A stretch of DNA of 64,000 bases from Streptomyces sp. NBC_00236 (GCF_036195045.1 NZ_CP108100.1:6758001-6822000); one strand, 5' to 3'; shown: positions 8,449 to 17,915, counted from the first letter of the stretch. Made by a program: numbers and translations. Notes: a model not told the origin generated them from the sequence alone.

Positions 8449-8897
8449 GGCGTCTCCGGCTTCAGCAGCGGGTGCACCACACCGGGGAAGACCCGGGCCC
8501 GCACGACAGACTCGGCCGAACCGCCCTGGATCACGGTCTCCGCGACACCCCAGGGACGGCCGGGCAGCCGGACGATCAGCGTGTACGAAGCGGGGCAGCC
8601 CAGGCACTCGTACCGGTCGACCCACGTCTCCACGTCCGTGGCACTGCCCGGGTAGCGGGCCACGTGCCGGTGCAGCGCGTGGCAGCGCTCGCAACGCTCG
8701 CCCGGCTCGCACGTGCCCCCGCAGGGACACGGCACGTCGAGGGACTCGGCCGGGCGCCAGCGCTGCGTGAGGACGGCGTCACGGGTGGCGCCCATGTCCT
8801 TCATCGCCTTGAGGTTGCGGGCGGCCACGTTGTACGACTCACCGGTCGCCGCCATCCGGTCGCGGATCACGTCCTTGCGCCCACGGTTCGTCGTCAT
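8436..8897 (-). CDS. Cys-rich zinc-binding protein of unknown function
   Basis: A 153-residue protein that I cannot assign to a named family. Residues 1-45 are charged and helical, with RKDVIRDRMAATGESYNVAARNL resembling a small helical DNA-contact or toxin/antitoxin-type segment. From about residue 57 there are clustered cysteines (CPCGGTC, CERC, CLGC), suggesting one or two zinc sites. The C-terminal third is beta-rich. There is no signal peptide. It is convergent with msrB, sharing its terminator. The visible GAGGAAC-type site 7 bp before the ATG supports the start. Confidence 0.6.
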   Translation of the reverse strand: MTTNRGRKDVIRDRMAATGESYNVAARNLKAMKDMGATRDAVLTQRWRPAESLDVPCPCGGTCEPGERCERCHALHRHVARYPGSATDVETWVDRYECLGCPASYTLIVRLPGRPWGVAETVIQGGSAESVVRARVFPGVVHPLLKPETPEGD

Positions 8898-8993
8898 CTG
8901 TTCCTCCTGGGGTTCACGCAGCCCGCCAGGAGCCCACGAGATCGTTGTGCCCCAAAGGTACCCGGCGGACGGTGCCCCCGACGACTCGCGCGT

Positions 8994-11453
8994 TCAGCCC
9001 CGGCGCACCCGCCCCGCGATCCGCCGCCCGATCCGCCCCAGGGTGCCCCGGCCCCGGCGGTTCCAGTCGTGGAAGGCCTCCGCCCGGCCGCTGCTCCCCG
9101 AGCGTCCCACGGCCTCCTCCACCGCGGCGACCCCGTCGGCGGAGAGCGTGCGCACGGCGGGGCGCAGCACCTCCTCCAGCAGGGCGTCCGCGGTCCGGCT
9201 CCACGCCGCTCCGGCGTGCGGATGAGCGGTCCAGACGGCGAAGCAGTCCGCGGTGTACGCCGGTTCCGCCTTCAGCCGGGAAAGGACACCGGCCTCGCGC
9301 GCGGCCCGGTCGTACGCGGCGACGAGATCCGGGTCGCCGCTGTGCACCAGGGCGTACAGCTCGGCCTCCGGCCGGTCCGGCGCGAGCAGCCGTGCGGCGA
9401 GCGCCCCGTACGCATGGTCCAGCACCTCCGGTTCCACCGGCTCGGCGCCCTCGCGCAGTGCGCGGGCCCGCTCCGCCCACTCCGGCGCCGCCGCGTCCGA
9501 CCGGATCTCGCGGGCGAACTCCAGGAGCAGCAGGGCCGCGCGTTCCCGGCCCGCGATCTCCTGCGGGAAGCCGCGCAGCAGGTCGTGGGCGAGCTCCGGC
9601 GCCTCCTCGTCGGTGGCGGGCGCGCCGAGCGCCGCGGCCACCAGGTGCGACCAGGTGCCGGCCGTCCGATGGGCGTCCGACGTGGCGGCCTCCAGCAGCA
9701 GCCGGCCCTCGCCCGCCGTCATCGTGTCCTTCTCCGCGTTCTCCTCCCACACCAGCCCCACGGCCGTCCGCAGCACCAGCGGCTCCGCGAACGGCGACAT
9801 CCCGGCGGCCCGGAGCACCCGGTGCACCGCGCCCACCCGGTCCGCCCCGCAGCCGGCCTTGGCCTCCGGCGCCTCGGCGCACATCCGTAGATGCGGCAGC
9901 GACTGGGTGCCGGTGAAGGGCAGCGGGACCCGGCCCAGCAGCCGCTCGACGCCCGACGGGTCCTGCGGCGCGATCCGGTCCAGCGCACCGAGCAGGGCCG
10001 TACGGACGTCGAACTGCTCATCCATCAGTTCCAGCAGCGCGGGCGCCCAGCCCGGCTCACCGTCCCCGGGCTCCAGCAGCGCGGGCGCGAGCCGGCGGAC
10101 GACCGCGGGCAGCAGCTCCGCGCAGTCCACGCCGAGCAGCCGGGCCACCCGCAGCAGCTGCACCGTCCTCGCCACGTCGAGACCGACGCCCGCGCCGCTC
10201 AGCTCGGTCAGGATCTCCGGGCCCAGCACCGAGGCGACGGCCGCACCCTCGGGACCGCTGAAGGCGGTACGGCCGGGCAGCTCCACGGAGCCGTTGCCGC
10301 CGCGGACCGCCTCCGTGACCAGCATCGCGGCCAGCGGTGCCGTGGTCGTCGCGGGGGAGCGGCCGTCGAGTGCGGCGAACAGCCGTCCCGCGGCGTCGAA
10401 CTCGGGACCGGTGCGGTCGTCGACCCCGGGCGCGGTCAGCGCGTCGACGAGCTGCCGGGTGCGCTTGGCGTCCAGCGCGTAGGGCCGCTCGGCGGCCCAG
10501 CCGGCCGCGGCGGCGCGCCCGCCCGTGCCCAGCGTGATGCCCGCGCACAGGGCCGTCACGGCCACCGGCCCCGCGGCGAACGGCTCCCCGGGCAGCTCGG
10601 CGGCCTCCCGGAACAGTTCCGGTGCGCGGCTGCGCCAGATCCGGGCGGCCGTCTCCGCCCAGGTGTCGGCCACGGTCCCTTCCGGGCGCGGGCCGGTGCA
10701 GGTGTGCACGTGGAAACCGGGGCCCGTCAGCTCGTGCGCGTCCTGCGGCAGCGTTCCGACGATCTGCTGCGGGGCGCGCCGCGGGTGGCGGGCGTACGTG
10801 GTGAAGGTCAGCCGTTCGGCGAGTTCGTCGGGCAGCGCGACGCAGGCCAGCGCGATCCACCGGGCCACGTCCGCGCTCTGCCGCTCGACGAGCACGACCC
10901 GGCCGTCGCCGTCCTGTCCGTACAGCCGGCGCAGGTCGGCCAGCACACCGGCGAGCCAGGGGCCCCGGGAGACGGCGAAGTCGTTGAGCCCCTCGCGGTC
11001 CCGGGCGTGGCCGGTGGCGGGCAGGGCGGCGAGGGGGCCGGGCAGCGTACGGTCCGGTGTCGCGGCGGCCCAGCGGGCGGACCGGCAGGCGGTGATCGGG
11101 AGGGCGCCGCCCGGCAGCCGGGTGCCGACGGGGAGATGGACCGCGTGTGCGTGGAAGCCCACGTCGGAGCCGGGCCCGGGCCGGACCGCCACGGTCCTGG
11201 CCAGCAGATGGCTGCCGTCGGAGAGGACGCTGTAACTCAACGCCTCGGGCAGCGCGCGCAACGCGGCTTCCGCGAGCCGGGGTTCCGTTCCGGTGGGCGT
11301 CCCGTAGGCCAGGAGCGGTCCCGCCTCGGTGAGCACGGACGCGGGTATCGCGGCGTCAACTGCGGTGAAGCGGGCCGGTATCGGTTCGGCCTCGCCGGTG
11401 CCGGGACCGTCCCCGCCGGTCGCGGAGGTGTAGTGCAACTGCGCGAGGCTCAT
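8994..11453 (-). CDS. GTPase-associated protein 1-like large protein
   Basis: An 819-residue protein matching, from memory, the GTPase-associated protein 1 (GAP1-N/M/C) architecture found in actinobacterial NTP-dependent conflict and signalling systems. The N-terminal block SLAQLHYTSA, the GLLAYGTP-like segment and LSYSVLSDGSHLLART are characteristic. The middle and C-terminal parts are long alpha-helical Ala/Leu/Arg-rich repeats. The start is the ATG at 11453, because the upstream 45 codons read as poor coding sequence. Family members normally sit beside a TRAFAC-type GTPase and vWA proteins. None is visible here, which is unusual. It has no membrane segment. Its molecular function is unknown. 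Confidence 0.65.
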   Translation of the reverse strand: MSLAQLHYTSATGGDGPGTGEAEPIPARFTAVDAAIPASVLTEAGPLLAYGTPTGTEPRLAEAALRALPEALSYSVLSDGSHLLARTVAVRPGPGSDVGFHAHAVHLPVGTRLPGGALPITACRSARWAAATPDRTLPGPLAALPATGHARDREGLNDFAVSRGPWLAGVLADLRRLYGQDGDGRVVLVERQSADVARWIALACVALPDELAERLTFTTYARHPRRAPQQIVGTLPQDAHELTGPGFHVHTCTGPRPEGTVADTWAETAARIWRSRAPELFREAAELPGEPFAAGPVAVTALCAGITLGTGGRAAAAGWAAERPYALDAKRTRQLVDALTAPGVDDRTGPEFDAAGRLFAALDGRSPATTTAPLAAMLVTEAVRGGNGSVELPGRTAFSGPEGAAVASVLGPEILTELSGAGVGLDVARTVQLLRVARLLGVDCAELLPAVVRRLAPALLEPGDGEPGWAPALLELMDEQFDVRTALLGALDRIAPQDPSGVERLLGRVPLPFTGTQSLPHLRMCAEAPEAKAGCGADRVGAVHRVLRAAGMSPFAEPLVLRTAVGLVWEENAEKDTMTAGEGRLLLEAATSDAHRTAGTWSHLVAAALGAPATDEEAPELAHDLLRGFPQEIAGRERAALLLLEFAREIRSDAAAPEWAERARALREGAEPVEPEVLDHAYGALAARLLAPDRPEAELYALVHSGDPDLVAAYDRAAREAGVLSRLKAEPAYTADCFAVWTAHPHAGAAWSRTADALLEEVLRPAVRTLSADGVAAVEEAVGRSGSSGRAEAFHDWNRRGRGTLGRIGRRIAGRVRRG

Positions 11454-11658
11454 GCGTCGGCTCTCTTCGTCCCTGCCGTGAAGGTCCCCCTGCCACCCGC
11501 ACCCGCCGTCGCGTGGTGGCAGCGCCGTCCCGGCAGAGCGACGACCCCGGCGGGGAGTGGTCCGCAGTCGCTGGGGCGACGCTATCAAGGACTGGGGCCC
11601 CCGAGGTCGCGAAGACGGGGCCGGGGCCGGGTGCCCCGCCCCGCCTTCGCGCGCCGGA

Positions 11659-12270
11659 TCAGTTCGGCGTGCGGACGCCCGGTGCGGTGGGCACGGGGAT
11701 GTCGTCCATCCCCCTGTCCGCCGAACCCGCGGGGGCGTCGGCGCCCACCGGCGTGGTGGTCATCGGCCGGGCGGCGGCGCACCGCTGCTTCTCCGACTCG
11801 GACATGGGCCGGTGCGCTGAAGAACGCGGTCCGGTACGGCCCGTGACGGACCGTCGATCACTGCGTGGAGCCGGTAGTCGTCCGTGTTGCCCAGGAACCA
11901 GCCCGCCACGCGCTCACGGCTCGGCCGGCTCTCCACCCAGCTCTCCTCGGCGGGCCGGATCCGCTCCACGCTCTCCCGCCGGTCGGTGCTGAACCACTGC
12001 CAGGGCCGCTGCCCGCCCTTCGCGGTCAAGTCCTTGGGGAAGAACACGGAGGGCGGACTCGGCAACGACTCCACCGCCGACAGCAACGTGGCCGGCGACG
12101 TCGCCCACCTCGAAGGCGTGGCCCGCGTCTCCGCCAACGCCCAGCTCGGTGACGGCACGGACACCCCGTCGCTCTGGCCGGTGACCGTACTTACGGCCGG
12201 CAGCGGCATCGCCACCGCGAAGACGGGCCGCTCCAGCTTCGCGTACTGGGCACGGACCCATCCGCGACGG
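11659..12270 (-). pseudogene. Probable frameshifted remnant gene, family not recognised
   Basis: The 948-bp gap before the Ser/Thr kinase holds a minus-strand frame with strong G/C third-position bias. From about 12260 to 11830 it reads protein-like text (QYAKLERPVFAVAMP, WQWFSTDRRESVERI, RVAGWFLGNTDDYRLHAVI). Bias then moves to another frame that contains MSESEKQRC and runs to a TGA at 11659. A single frameshift near 11820 would join them. The plus strand around 12050-12250 also reads plausibly (DVAHLEGVARVSANAQL), so orientation of that part is not certain. No start codon with a ribosome site is visible. Confidence 0.35.
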
Positions 12271-12401
12271 AGGGGGCCGGGGGGTGCACGGCGGCGGCCC
12301 CGGCCACGCGAGAGGGCGGCTGGAACGCAACACCGACACACCCCGAACCCCCTGGAACCCCCTCTATTGTTGCGGACTACACGGCACACTCTGGGGGTTG
12401 G

Positions 12402-14378
12402 ATGCACAGCGAGGGAACGACCGGTCCCGGTTCGGGCGACGGCTCGGGCACGGTCATCGCGGGCCGCTACCACTTGCAGCGCCGGCTCGGGCGGGGCGGA
12501 ATGGGTGTGGTCTGGGAGGCCTTCGACTCCAGCCTGGACCGGAAGGTCGCCGTGAAAGGGCTGCTCCATCCCGGCGCCGTTTCCTCCGACGCCCAGTCGG
12601 AATGGGTGAGCCGGGCACGCCGTGAGGCGCGGGCCATCGCCCGGATCGGGCACCGGAACGTGGTCGCCGTGCACGACGTGATCGAGGACGGCGATCAGGT
12701 CTGGATCGTCATGGAACTGCTCGACCCCCGCTCGCTGGCCGACCTGTTGCAGGAGCGGCAGCAGCTCCCCGTACCGCACGCGGCCCGGATCGGTCTCCAG
12801 GTGCTGCGTGGACTGACCGCCGCGCACGAGGCCGGGGTGCTGCACCGCGACATGAAGCCGCACAACGTCCTGTTCCGATCCGACGGACGCGCCCTCCTCA
12901 CGGACTTCGGGATCGCCACCTTCGAGGGCGCCGTGCAGGTGACCCGGACGCACGAGGTGATCGGCACCGCCCAGTACCTCGCACCCGAACTGCTCACCCG
13001 TACCGCCGAACAGCCCCACCCCGCATCGGCGGCGTCCGACCTGTGGGCCCTGGGGGTCACGCTCTACGAGATGGTGGAGGGCAGGCGCCCGTTCAACGGC
13101 GGGAGCAGCTACGAGATCTGGATCGCCGTCCGCGACTCCCCGGTGCCTCCCATGCGGTACGCCGGGCCGCTCGCCGCGCTGATCGAGGCGCTGCTGCACA
13201 AGGACCCACGGCAGCGCCCGGACGCCGCCGAAGCCGAACGGATGCTCCAGGAGGTCACCCGGGACCTCGTCGCACCCGGGCCCCCGGCCGGCCGCTCGCC
13301 CACGGAACCGGCGCGGCACGAACCCGCCCCCGTGCCCGTCGCGACCGCCCCCGCGGAGCCGGTGGGCCGCCCGGCGGCGGCACCGGGTGCGCCCGCACAC
13401 GCCGGGGTGCCCGCGGCGCCCGAACCGCCCGGCGGGCGGGCCGGGGGCCGGTGGAAGGTTCCGGTCGCCGTTCTCTGCACGGCATTGCTCGTCGGAACCG
13501 GATGGTACGTGTGGGGGCGGCCCGACGACTCCGTGAAGCGCGACGCCGCCGCAGCGGACAAGAACACACCGGCACCGAGGTTCAAGGACACGCACGAGGA
13601 GCTGTGGTTCGGCGTCAAGGCCGATCAGCCCGGTCTCAGCCAGAAGACCGGAGGCGGGTACGAGGGGTTCGAGGTCGACCTGGCCAAAGAGATCGGCCGC
13701 CGGATGGGATACAGCGCGGACCCGCGGAAGAAGGAGATCCGCTTCTACCCCGTGACGTCCGGCACGCGGGCGGCGATGGTGACGACGAAGGGCCGGGTGG
13801 ACCTCGTCATGGCGACGTACAGCGTCGGCGAGGAGCGGAAGAAGAAGGACGGGGTGGACTTCGCCGGCACGTACTTCAACCCCCTCGGCGCGCTTCTGGT
13901 GAAGAAGGACAACTTCAAGGACATCAACAGCCGGCAGGACCTGAAGAACGACAGGAGCGCCGAGGTCTGTACGGCGGCGGGGTCGATGTACGAGAAGTGG
14001 ATCACGGACGAGGGGATGACCCCGGAGAAGAACTATCCGTCCGGCTACGAGGAATGCGCCAGAGAGGTCACCACCAGGGGCAACAACGTGTACGCGATGG
14101 CCACGGACGACGTCATCGTCGCCGGATACGCCAGCAGGTTCCGCAACACGAGGATGGTCGACACCTTCGACGGCGGGGTCGAGGGATACGGCGTGGCGAT
14201 GGCCCCCGGCCAGAAGGGGCTCAAGACGGAGGTCTGCCGCGCCCTTTCGAAGATCATGGAGAGGCGCGGGGGACGGCCCTCGACGTGGATGGAGCTGTAC
14301 GACAAGCACCTGAGGCCCCTCATGCCGGACGAGTACAAGGTGGAGGAGCCGGAACTGACGCAGTGCGAAGGACTGTAG
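12402..14378 (+). CDS. Transmembrane Ser/Thr kinase fused to a solute-binding domain
   Basis: A 658-residue PknB-type kinase whose extracellular part is a family 3 solute-binding domain of the kind used for polar amino acids. The kinase spans about 18-290: Gly loop LGRGGMG, Lys52, HRD with Asp150, DFG 168-170, APE near 194-196. A Pro/Ala linker leads to one membrane helix (353-372). Residues from about 396 contain LWFGVKADQPG, GFEVDLAKEIG, and VDLVMATYS, all typical of the amino-acid-binding fold. The natural reading is a one-protein sensor in which ligand binding outside sets kinase activity inside. It starts at ATG 12402 after a GGGGG stretch and stands alone. Confidence 0.85.
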   Translation: MHSEGTTGPGSGDGSGTVIAGRYHLQRRLGRGGMGVVWEAFDSSLDRKVAVKGLLHPGAVSSDAQSEWVSRARREARAIARIGHRNVVAVHDVIEDGDQVWIVMELLDPRSLADLLQERQQLPVPHAARIGLQVLRGLTAAHEAGVLHRDMKPHNVLFRSDGRALLTDFGIATFEGAVQVTRTHEVIGTAQYLAPELLTRTAEQPHPASAASDLWALGVTLYEMVEGRRPFNGGSSYEIWIAVRDSPVPPMRYAGPLAALIEALLHKDPRQRPDAAEAERMLQEVTRDLVAPGPPAGRSPTEPARHEPAPVPVATAPAEPVGRPAAAPGAPAHAGVPAAPEPPGGRAGGRWKVPVAVLCTALLVGTGWYVWGRPDDSVKRDAAAADKNTPAPRFKDTHEELWFGVKADQPGLSQKTGGGYEGFEVDLAKEIGRRMGYSADPRKKEIRFYPVTSGTRAAMVTTKGRVDLVMATYSVGEERKKKDGVDFAGTYFNPLGALLVKKDNFKDINSRQDLKNDRSAEVCTAAGSMYEKWITDEGMTPEKNYPSGYEECAREVTTRGNNVYAMATDDVIVAGYASRFRNTRMVDTFDGGVEGYGVAMAPGQKGLKTEVCRALSKIMERRGGRPSTWMELYDKHLRPLMPDEYKVEEPELTQCEGL

Positions 14379-14568
14379 GGCGGCCGGGGAGTCCCGAGCC
14401 GAGCAGGCGGCGGGCACCCGTGCCTCGGGCTGTCCTGCCCCGGCCGCCGGGTTCCGTTCCCGGCCGGGGAGCGGAATATCCGCGCCGCCTCCCGCGATGT
14501 AACGGCTGTCGGAACGACGATCACCGCGGGGCGGACCGCAGCCCATCGCACGGAGGGGACGGGCACCC

Positions 14569-15465
14569 ATGAGCCTTCGCCAGTTCGAGTACGCCCTGGC
14601 CGTCGCCGAGGAGGGGTCGGTGACGGCGGCCGCGGAGCGGCTGCGCGTCGCCCAGCCGTCGGTCTCCCAGCAGATCCGCGGCCTGGAGCGGGAGCTCGGC
14701 GTGGAGCTGTTCTCCCGCACCCCGACGGGACTCGTGGCCACCGCGGTCGGCCGCGCCTTCCTGCGGGAGGCGGAGGTCGCGGTGAGCGCGGCGCGGAAGG
14801 CGAGGGCGACGGCGCGGGCCGGGGCCGACGAGCTGGTCGGCGAGCTGGTGGTCGCGGCACAGATGGGCTTCGGAACGCGGCAGTTGCCGGGTGCGCTGGA
14901 CGCGCTGCGACGCCGTTTCCCCCGGCTGGAGGTGACCGTCTTCGAGGAGCCGAGCTCCGCGGAGCTGGAGCGGCTGTGCCGCCGGGGCGTGCTGGACCTG
15001 GCCCTGATGGCGGCGTGCGAGCAGACCCCCGACGACGCCCACCGCCTCGGCGACGAGGAGTTCGTCGTGGTGCTCGGCCCCGGTGACCGGCGGCTCGCCG
15101 CGGACCGGGTCGGCCTGCGCGAGCTGGACGGGGAGGCGTGGGTGAGGTTCGACCGTGACAGCGCGCTCGACGGCGTGCTCCTCGGCGTGCTGCGGGACAA
15201 CGGCCTCACCCCGTCCACGGCCGCCCGCGTGTCCCAGCCCGCGACGGCCGTCCGCTGGGCCGCCCACGGGCTGGGGGCGGCCCTCGTGCCGGCTTCGGCG
15301 GTGCCCCGGGGCCACGAGCACCTCGTCCGCCCGGTGTTCCCGGCCGTGTCCCAGCCCGTCATCGCCGTGCTCCGGCAGGGTGCGGGGCCGGGGGAGACGG
15401 CTCTGCTCGATCTGCTGCGCCGGGAAACCTGGACCGCGTCCGCCTCCTTCGCGCCGGTGTCCTGA
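14569..15465 (+). CDS. LysR-family transcriptional regulator
   Basis: A 298-residue LysR regulator. The N-terminal winged HTH (about residues 1-60) has the standard AVAEEGSVTAAAERLRVAQPSVSQQI sequence. The remainder is the two-lobed effector-binding domain, with the lobe-1 start ELVVAAQMGFGTRQLPGAL and the end ALVPASAVPRG. A GGAGGGGACG site precedes the ATG. It lies in its own unit after the Ser/Thr kinase and is not divergent from an obvious target. Its regulon cannot be read from the sequence. Confidence 0.9.
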   Translation: MSLRQFEYALAVAEEGSVTAAAERLRVAQPSVSQQIRGLERELGVELFSRTPTGLVATAVGRAFLREAEVAVSAARKARATARAGADELVGELVVAAQMGFGTRQLPGALDALRRRFPRLEVTVFEEPSSAELERLCRRGVLDLALMAACEQTPDDAHRLGDEEFVVVLGPGDRRLAADRVGLRELDGEAWVRFDRDSALDGVLLGVLRDNGLTPSTAARVSQPATAVRWAAHGLGAALVPASAVPRGHEHLVRPVFPAVSQPVIAVLRQGAGPGETALLDLLRRETWTASASFAPVS

Positions 15466-15769
15466 CAGGCCAGGAGGAGCAGACCTCGCTGGGTTCGCGT
15501 TTCACCCCTCACTACGCGCCCTCCGCCAGCGGCGACGGGCGCGCGATCACATATTTTCCCAACGGTAGGTGACGGGGCAAGACGACCAAGTGAAGGGAAC
15601 GAGCCCGGCCTGCACCCCTCTCAGCCTGCCCAAACGTGCAATCGATCACGTCCGTTCCCATCGGCGGCCCATTGCCAGAAGCCGGATAAGTTCCCAAGAT
15701 TCGGAATAGTCTCCGGCAAGGCACCGGGGGTCGGGCCGCCTGCGGCCGAACGCGGAAGAGGGTGCGAAC
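15466..15769. other. Intergenic region, no gene recognised
   Basis: This 304-bp stretch has lower GC than its neighbours, particularly 15545-15720. It lacks a convincing ORF on either strand, and no strong hairpin was found. It most likely contains the promoter of the regulator at 15770. Confidence 0.5.
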
Positions 15770-16621
15770 GTGGAGGCGATGAGGCCGTCGGACGAGGAAG
15801 CACACCTTCACGGCGAACCGGTGCGCGAGGGCCCCAGCGGTTTACCCCGGCTCGCGGCCCGGCTGGGCCCGGCACTTGAGAGCGTCGACCGGGCGCTGGA
15901 GGGACTCGTCCGGCAGGGGCGGGCGATGAGGCAGGACGGCGCCTGTCCGCCGGTGGCCGCGGTGATACCCGCCGCGGCCCCGCAGCCGCCCTGGCGCGTC
16001 ATGTCACCGCGCGACAGCCTGCTGCTCCGGGCGCGGCACGAGGTGCTCCACTTCGACGTGCCGCCGTACCTGTCCACCGACAACGGGACCCAACTGGACC
16101 AGCTCGCCCAGGGGGTGGTCTACCGGACCGTGTACGGACAGCGGGCCATCGAGTACCCGGGGGCGATGGTCCTCATCGATCAGTGTCTGGAAGCCGGAGA
16201 GAAGGCGCGGGTCACTGCCCGGCTTCCGATGAAGATGATGATCGTCGACCGCGAGCGGGCCGTCGTCTCCGCTCCCGCCGAAGTGGCACTGCGGCCCGGC
16301 GCCTCCGTCGTCATCACCAACGGCCCCCTGCTGGACGGGCTGATCGAGCTGTTCGAACGAGTCTGGGCCGAGAGCGTGCCCCTGGACCCCACCGGTGCCG
16401 CCGTCGGGGCCCAGGAGGGCGAACTGAACCCCGAAGAGACGCGTCTGCTGGCTCTTCTGCTCAGCGGGCTCACCGACGACGCGGTCGCCCGCCACCTGGG
16501 GATCGCCCGGCGCACCGTCGTGCGCCGGGCCCGCAGCCTCATGGACCGGGCCGGGGTGGCGACCCGCATGCAACTGGGCTGGCACGCGGCGCGCTGCGGA
16601 TGGATCGAGGTACCGGGCTGA
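15770..16621 (+). CDS. LuxR-type HTH regulator with TrmB-like N-terminal half
   Basis: A 283-residue regulator. The C-terminus (about 220-278) is a LuxR-type HTH: LLALLLSGLTDDAVARHLGI followed by ARRTVVRRARSLMDRAGVATRMQLG. The central part (about 75-205), with LRARHEVLHFDVPPYL and VLIDQCLEAGEKARVTARLPMKMMIVD, resembles the effector region of Streptomyces HTH proteins related to TrmB regulators. No receiver domain is present. The GTG start at 15770 follows GAAGAGGG. It lies 213 bp upstream of a small secreted peptide gene on the same strand; regulator-peptide pairing is suggestive only. Confidence 0.8.
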   Translation: MEAMRPSDEEAHLHGEPVREGPSGLPRLAARLGPALESVDRALEGLVRQGRAMRQDGACPPVAAVIPAAAPQPPWRVMSPRDSLLLRARHEVLHFDVPPYLSTDNGTQLDQLAQGVVYRTVYGQRAIEYPGAMVLIDQCLEAGEKARVTARLPMKMMIVDRERAVVSAPAEVALRPGASVVITNGPLLDGLIELFERVWAESVPLDPTGAAVGAQEGELNPEETRLLALLLSGLTDDAVARHLGIARRTVVRRARSLMDRAGVATRMQLGWHAARCGWIEVPG

Positions 16622-16834
16622 GGACGGCGGTGACGGACCCCCTTCCGCCCGGGACCCCGTCCGCCGAGGTTCGCAGGTGGCGCAGATGCGACACCGAAGG
16701 AACCTCAACACCGGACCTGACGGGCTATAGCCTCCGAATGCGCTGATCATCCGGCCGGATCTCCATGCTTCCAGGGCGTCGTGCCCGGAGTTCGGCGTGC
16801 GCCGATTCTCTGCTCCCCACCCAAGGAGACGTAC

Positions 16835-17008
16835 GTGAACAGTCCCTCTCGCGGCAGACGTGGCAGACGGCTGATCGCCGTTGCCACGGTGATCGCTACC
16901 GGAGCCCTCATACCCGTGGTCGGCTCCGGTACCATCAGGGCCGAGCTGTGGGACTCTGCCGGCAGCCGCACGGTCGAGACCATCGACTGGGCCTACGGCC
17001 TGAAGTAG
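16835..17008 (+). CDS. Small exported peptide (57 aa)
   Basis: A 57-residue secreted-type peptide too short for a usual gene call. It starts at the GTG at 16835, six bases after a perfect AAGGAG. The first 30 residues are a classical export signal: RGRRGRR followed by LIAVATVIATGALIPVVGSG. The predicted mature part is only about 20 to 25 residues and ends in TIDWAYGLK. There are no cysteines. A strong terminator follows 21 bp after the stop, so it is a complete transcription unit. Its neighbour upstream is a LuxR-type regulator. It could be a signalling peptide or small surface protein; I do not recognise the family. Confidence 0.6.
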   Translation: MNSPSRGRRGRRLIAVATVIATGALIPVVGSGTIRAELWDSAGSRTVETIDWAYGLK

Positions 17009-17029
17009 GGATCGACCGGCGTCACGTTC

Positions 17030-17060
17030 CCGGCCCCGGACACCTTGTGTCCGGGGCCGG
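17030..17060 (+). terminator. Strong hairpin after the small peptide gene
   Basis: A 14-bp perfect stem (arm CCGGCCCCGGACAC) with a 3-nt CTT loop, followed by TTCCCTTT. It lies between the peptide stop at 17008 and the convergent SDR gene and may act on both strands. Confidence 0.85.
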
Positions 17061-17144
17061 TTCCCTTTCGGGTCAGTGAGCTCGCATTCTTCCCGGGAGC
17101 CCGATGGTTGCCATTGTTTTCCGCGCCCCGCAATTCGGTCCGCG

Positions 17145-17915
17145 TCAACTCCTGGGAAATTCGCCGCCGTCCACCGTGAGAATGTTTCCGGTCACCCAGC
17201 TCGCCCGGTCGGAAACAAGGAACAGCACCGCGTCGGCGATGTCATCGGGCCGGCCCACTCGCCCCAACGGCACGCCGCTGTCGTCCGCGCCCGTCCCCGG
17301 GACCATGCGCGCCCACTCCTCCCGCGTCGCTTCGCCGCCGGGAGTCTCGGTCCTGCCGGGGCTGACGATGTTGACCCGGATGCCGGACGGTGCCAGCTCC
17401 AGGGCCAGCCCCCGGCTGTAGTTCTCCAACGCGGCCTTCGCCGCCGTGTAGTGGAGGAACGGCGGGGGTGTGAACGGGGTCGCTGCCGACGACACGTGCA
17501 CGATCGCCCCCGAACCCCGCTTCCGCATCCCCGGCGCCAGCAGTGCGTCCAGCCGTACGGAGGCCAGGTAGTTCAGGTCCAGCTGGTTCTGCCACTCCTC
17601 GTCCGGGATGTCCGCGGTCTGCCGGAACGGGCCTGCCCCGCCCGCGTTGTTGACCAGGATGTCCACCCCGCCGAGCGTCTTCTGCGCGGCTGCGGCGATG
17701 GCCTCCGCCCCGGCGCGTGTCCGCACGTCGGCCTCCATGAAGGTGACGCCCTCCGGCACCGCGTCCGGCGCCGACCGGGCGGTGGTGAGCACCTCGGCGC
17801 CCGCGTCGCGGAGTTGGCGCACGATGGCCGCGCCGATTCCACGGGAACCACCTGTGACCAGGGCCCGCTTTCCGGCGAGTTCCCGCGTTCCTGATCCGAT
17901 TTCCGTCGTGCTCAT
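17145..17915 (-). CDS. SDR-family oxidoreductase
   Basis: A 256-residue classical short-chain dehydrogenase/reductase, cytoplasmic and NAD(P)-dependent. The cofactor motif is TGGSRGIG near residues 21-28, NNAGG near 90-94 marks the structural motif, and the catalytic Ser and YxxxK are in HVSSA and YTAAK. The C-terminal VTGNILTVDGGEF is typical. An Arg following Ser in the cofactor loop favours NADPH. Substrate is unknown. It is preceded by a perfect inverted repeat about 90 bp upstream of its start, a candidate operator. Confidence 0.9.
   Translation of the reverse strand: MSTTEIGSGTRELAGKRALVTGGSRGIGAAIVRQLRDAGAEVLTTARSAPDAVPEGVTFMEADVRTRAGAEAIAAAAQKTLGGVDILVNNAGGAGPFRQTADIPDEEWQNQLDLNYLASVRLDALLAPGMRKRGSGAIVHVSSAATPFTPPPFLHYTAAKAALENYSRGLALELAPSGIRVNIVSPGRTETPGGEATREEWARMVPGTGADDSGVPLGRVGRPDDIADAVLFLVSDRASWVTGNILTVDGGEFPRS

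Noticed and set aside
11760..15512. 1250-codon minus-strand open frame
   Set aside because: Antisense to the 12.4 kb kinase and LysR genes. Only the segment beyond the kinase start (below about 12270) has independent coding character, and that is listed as a remnant.
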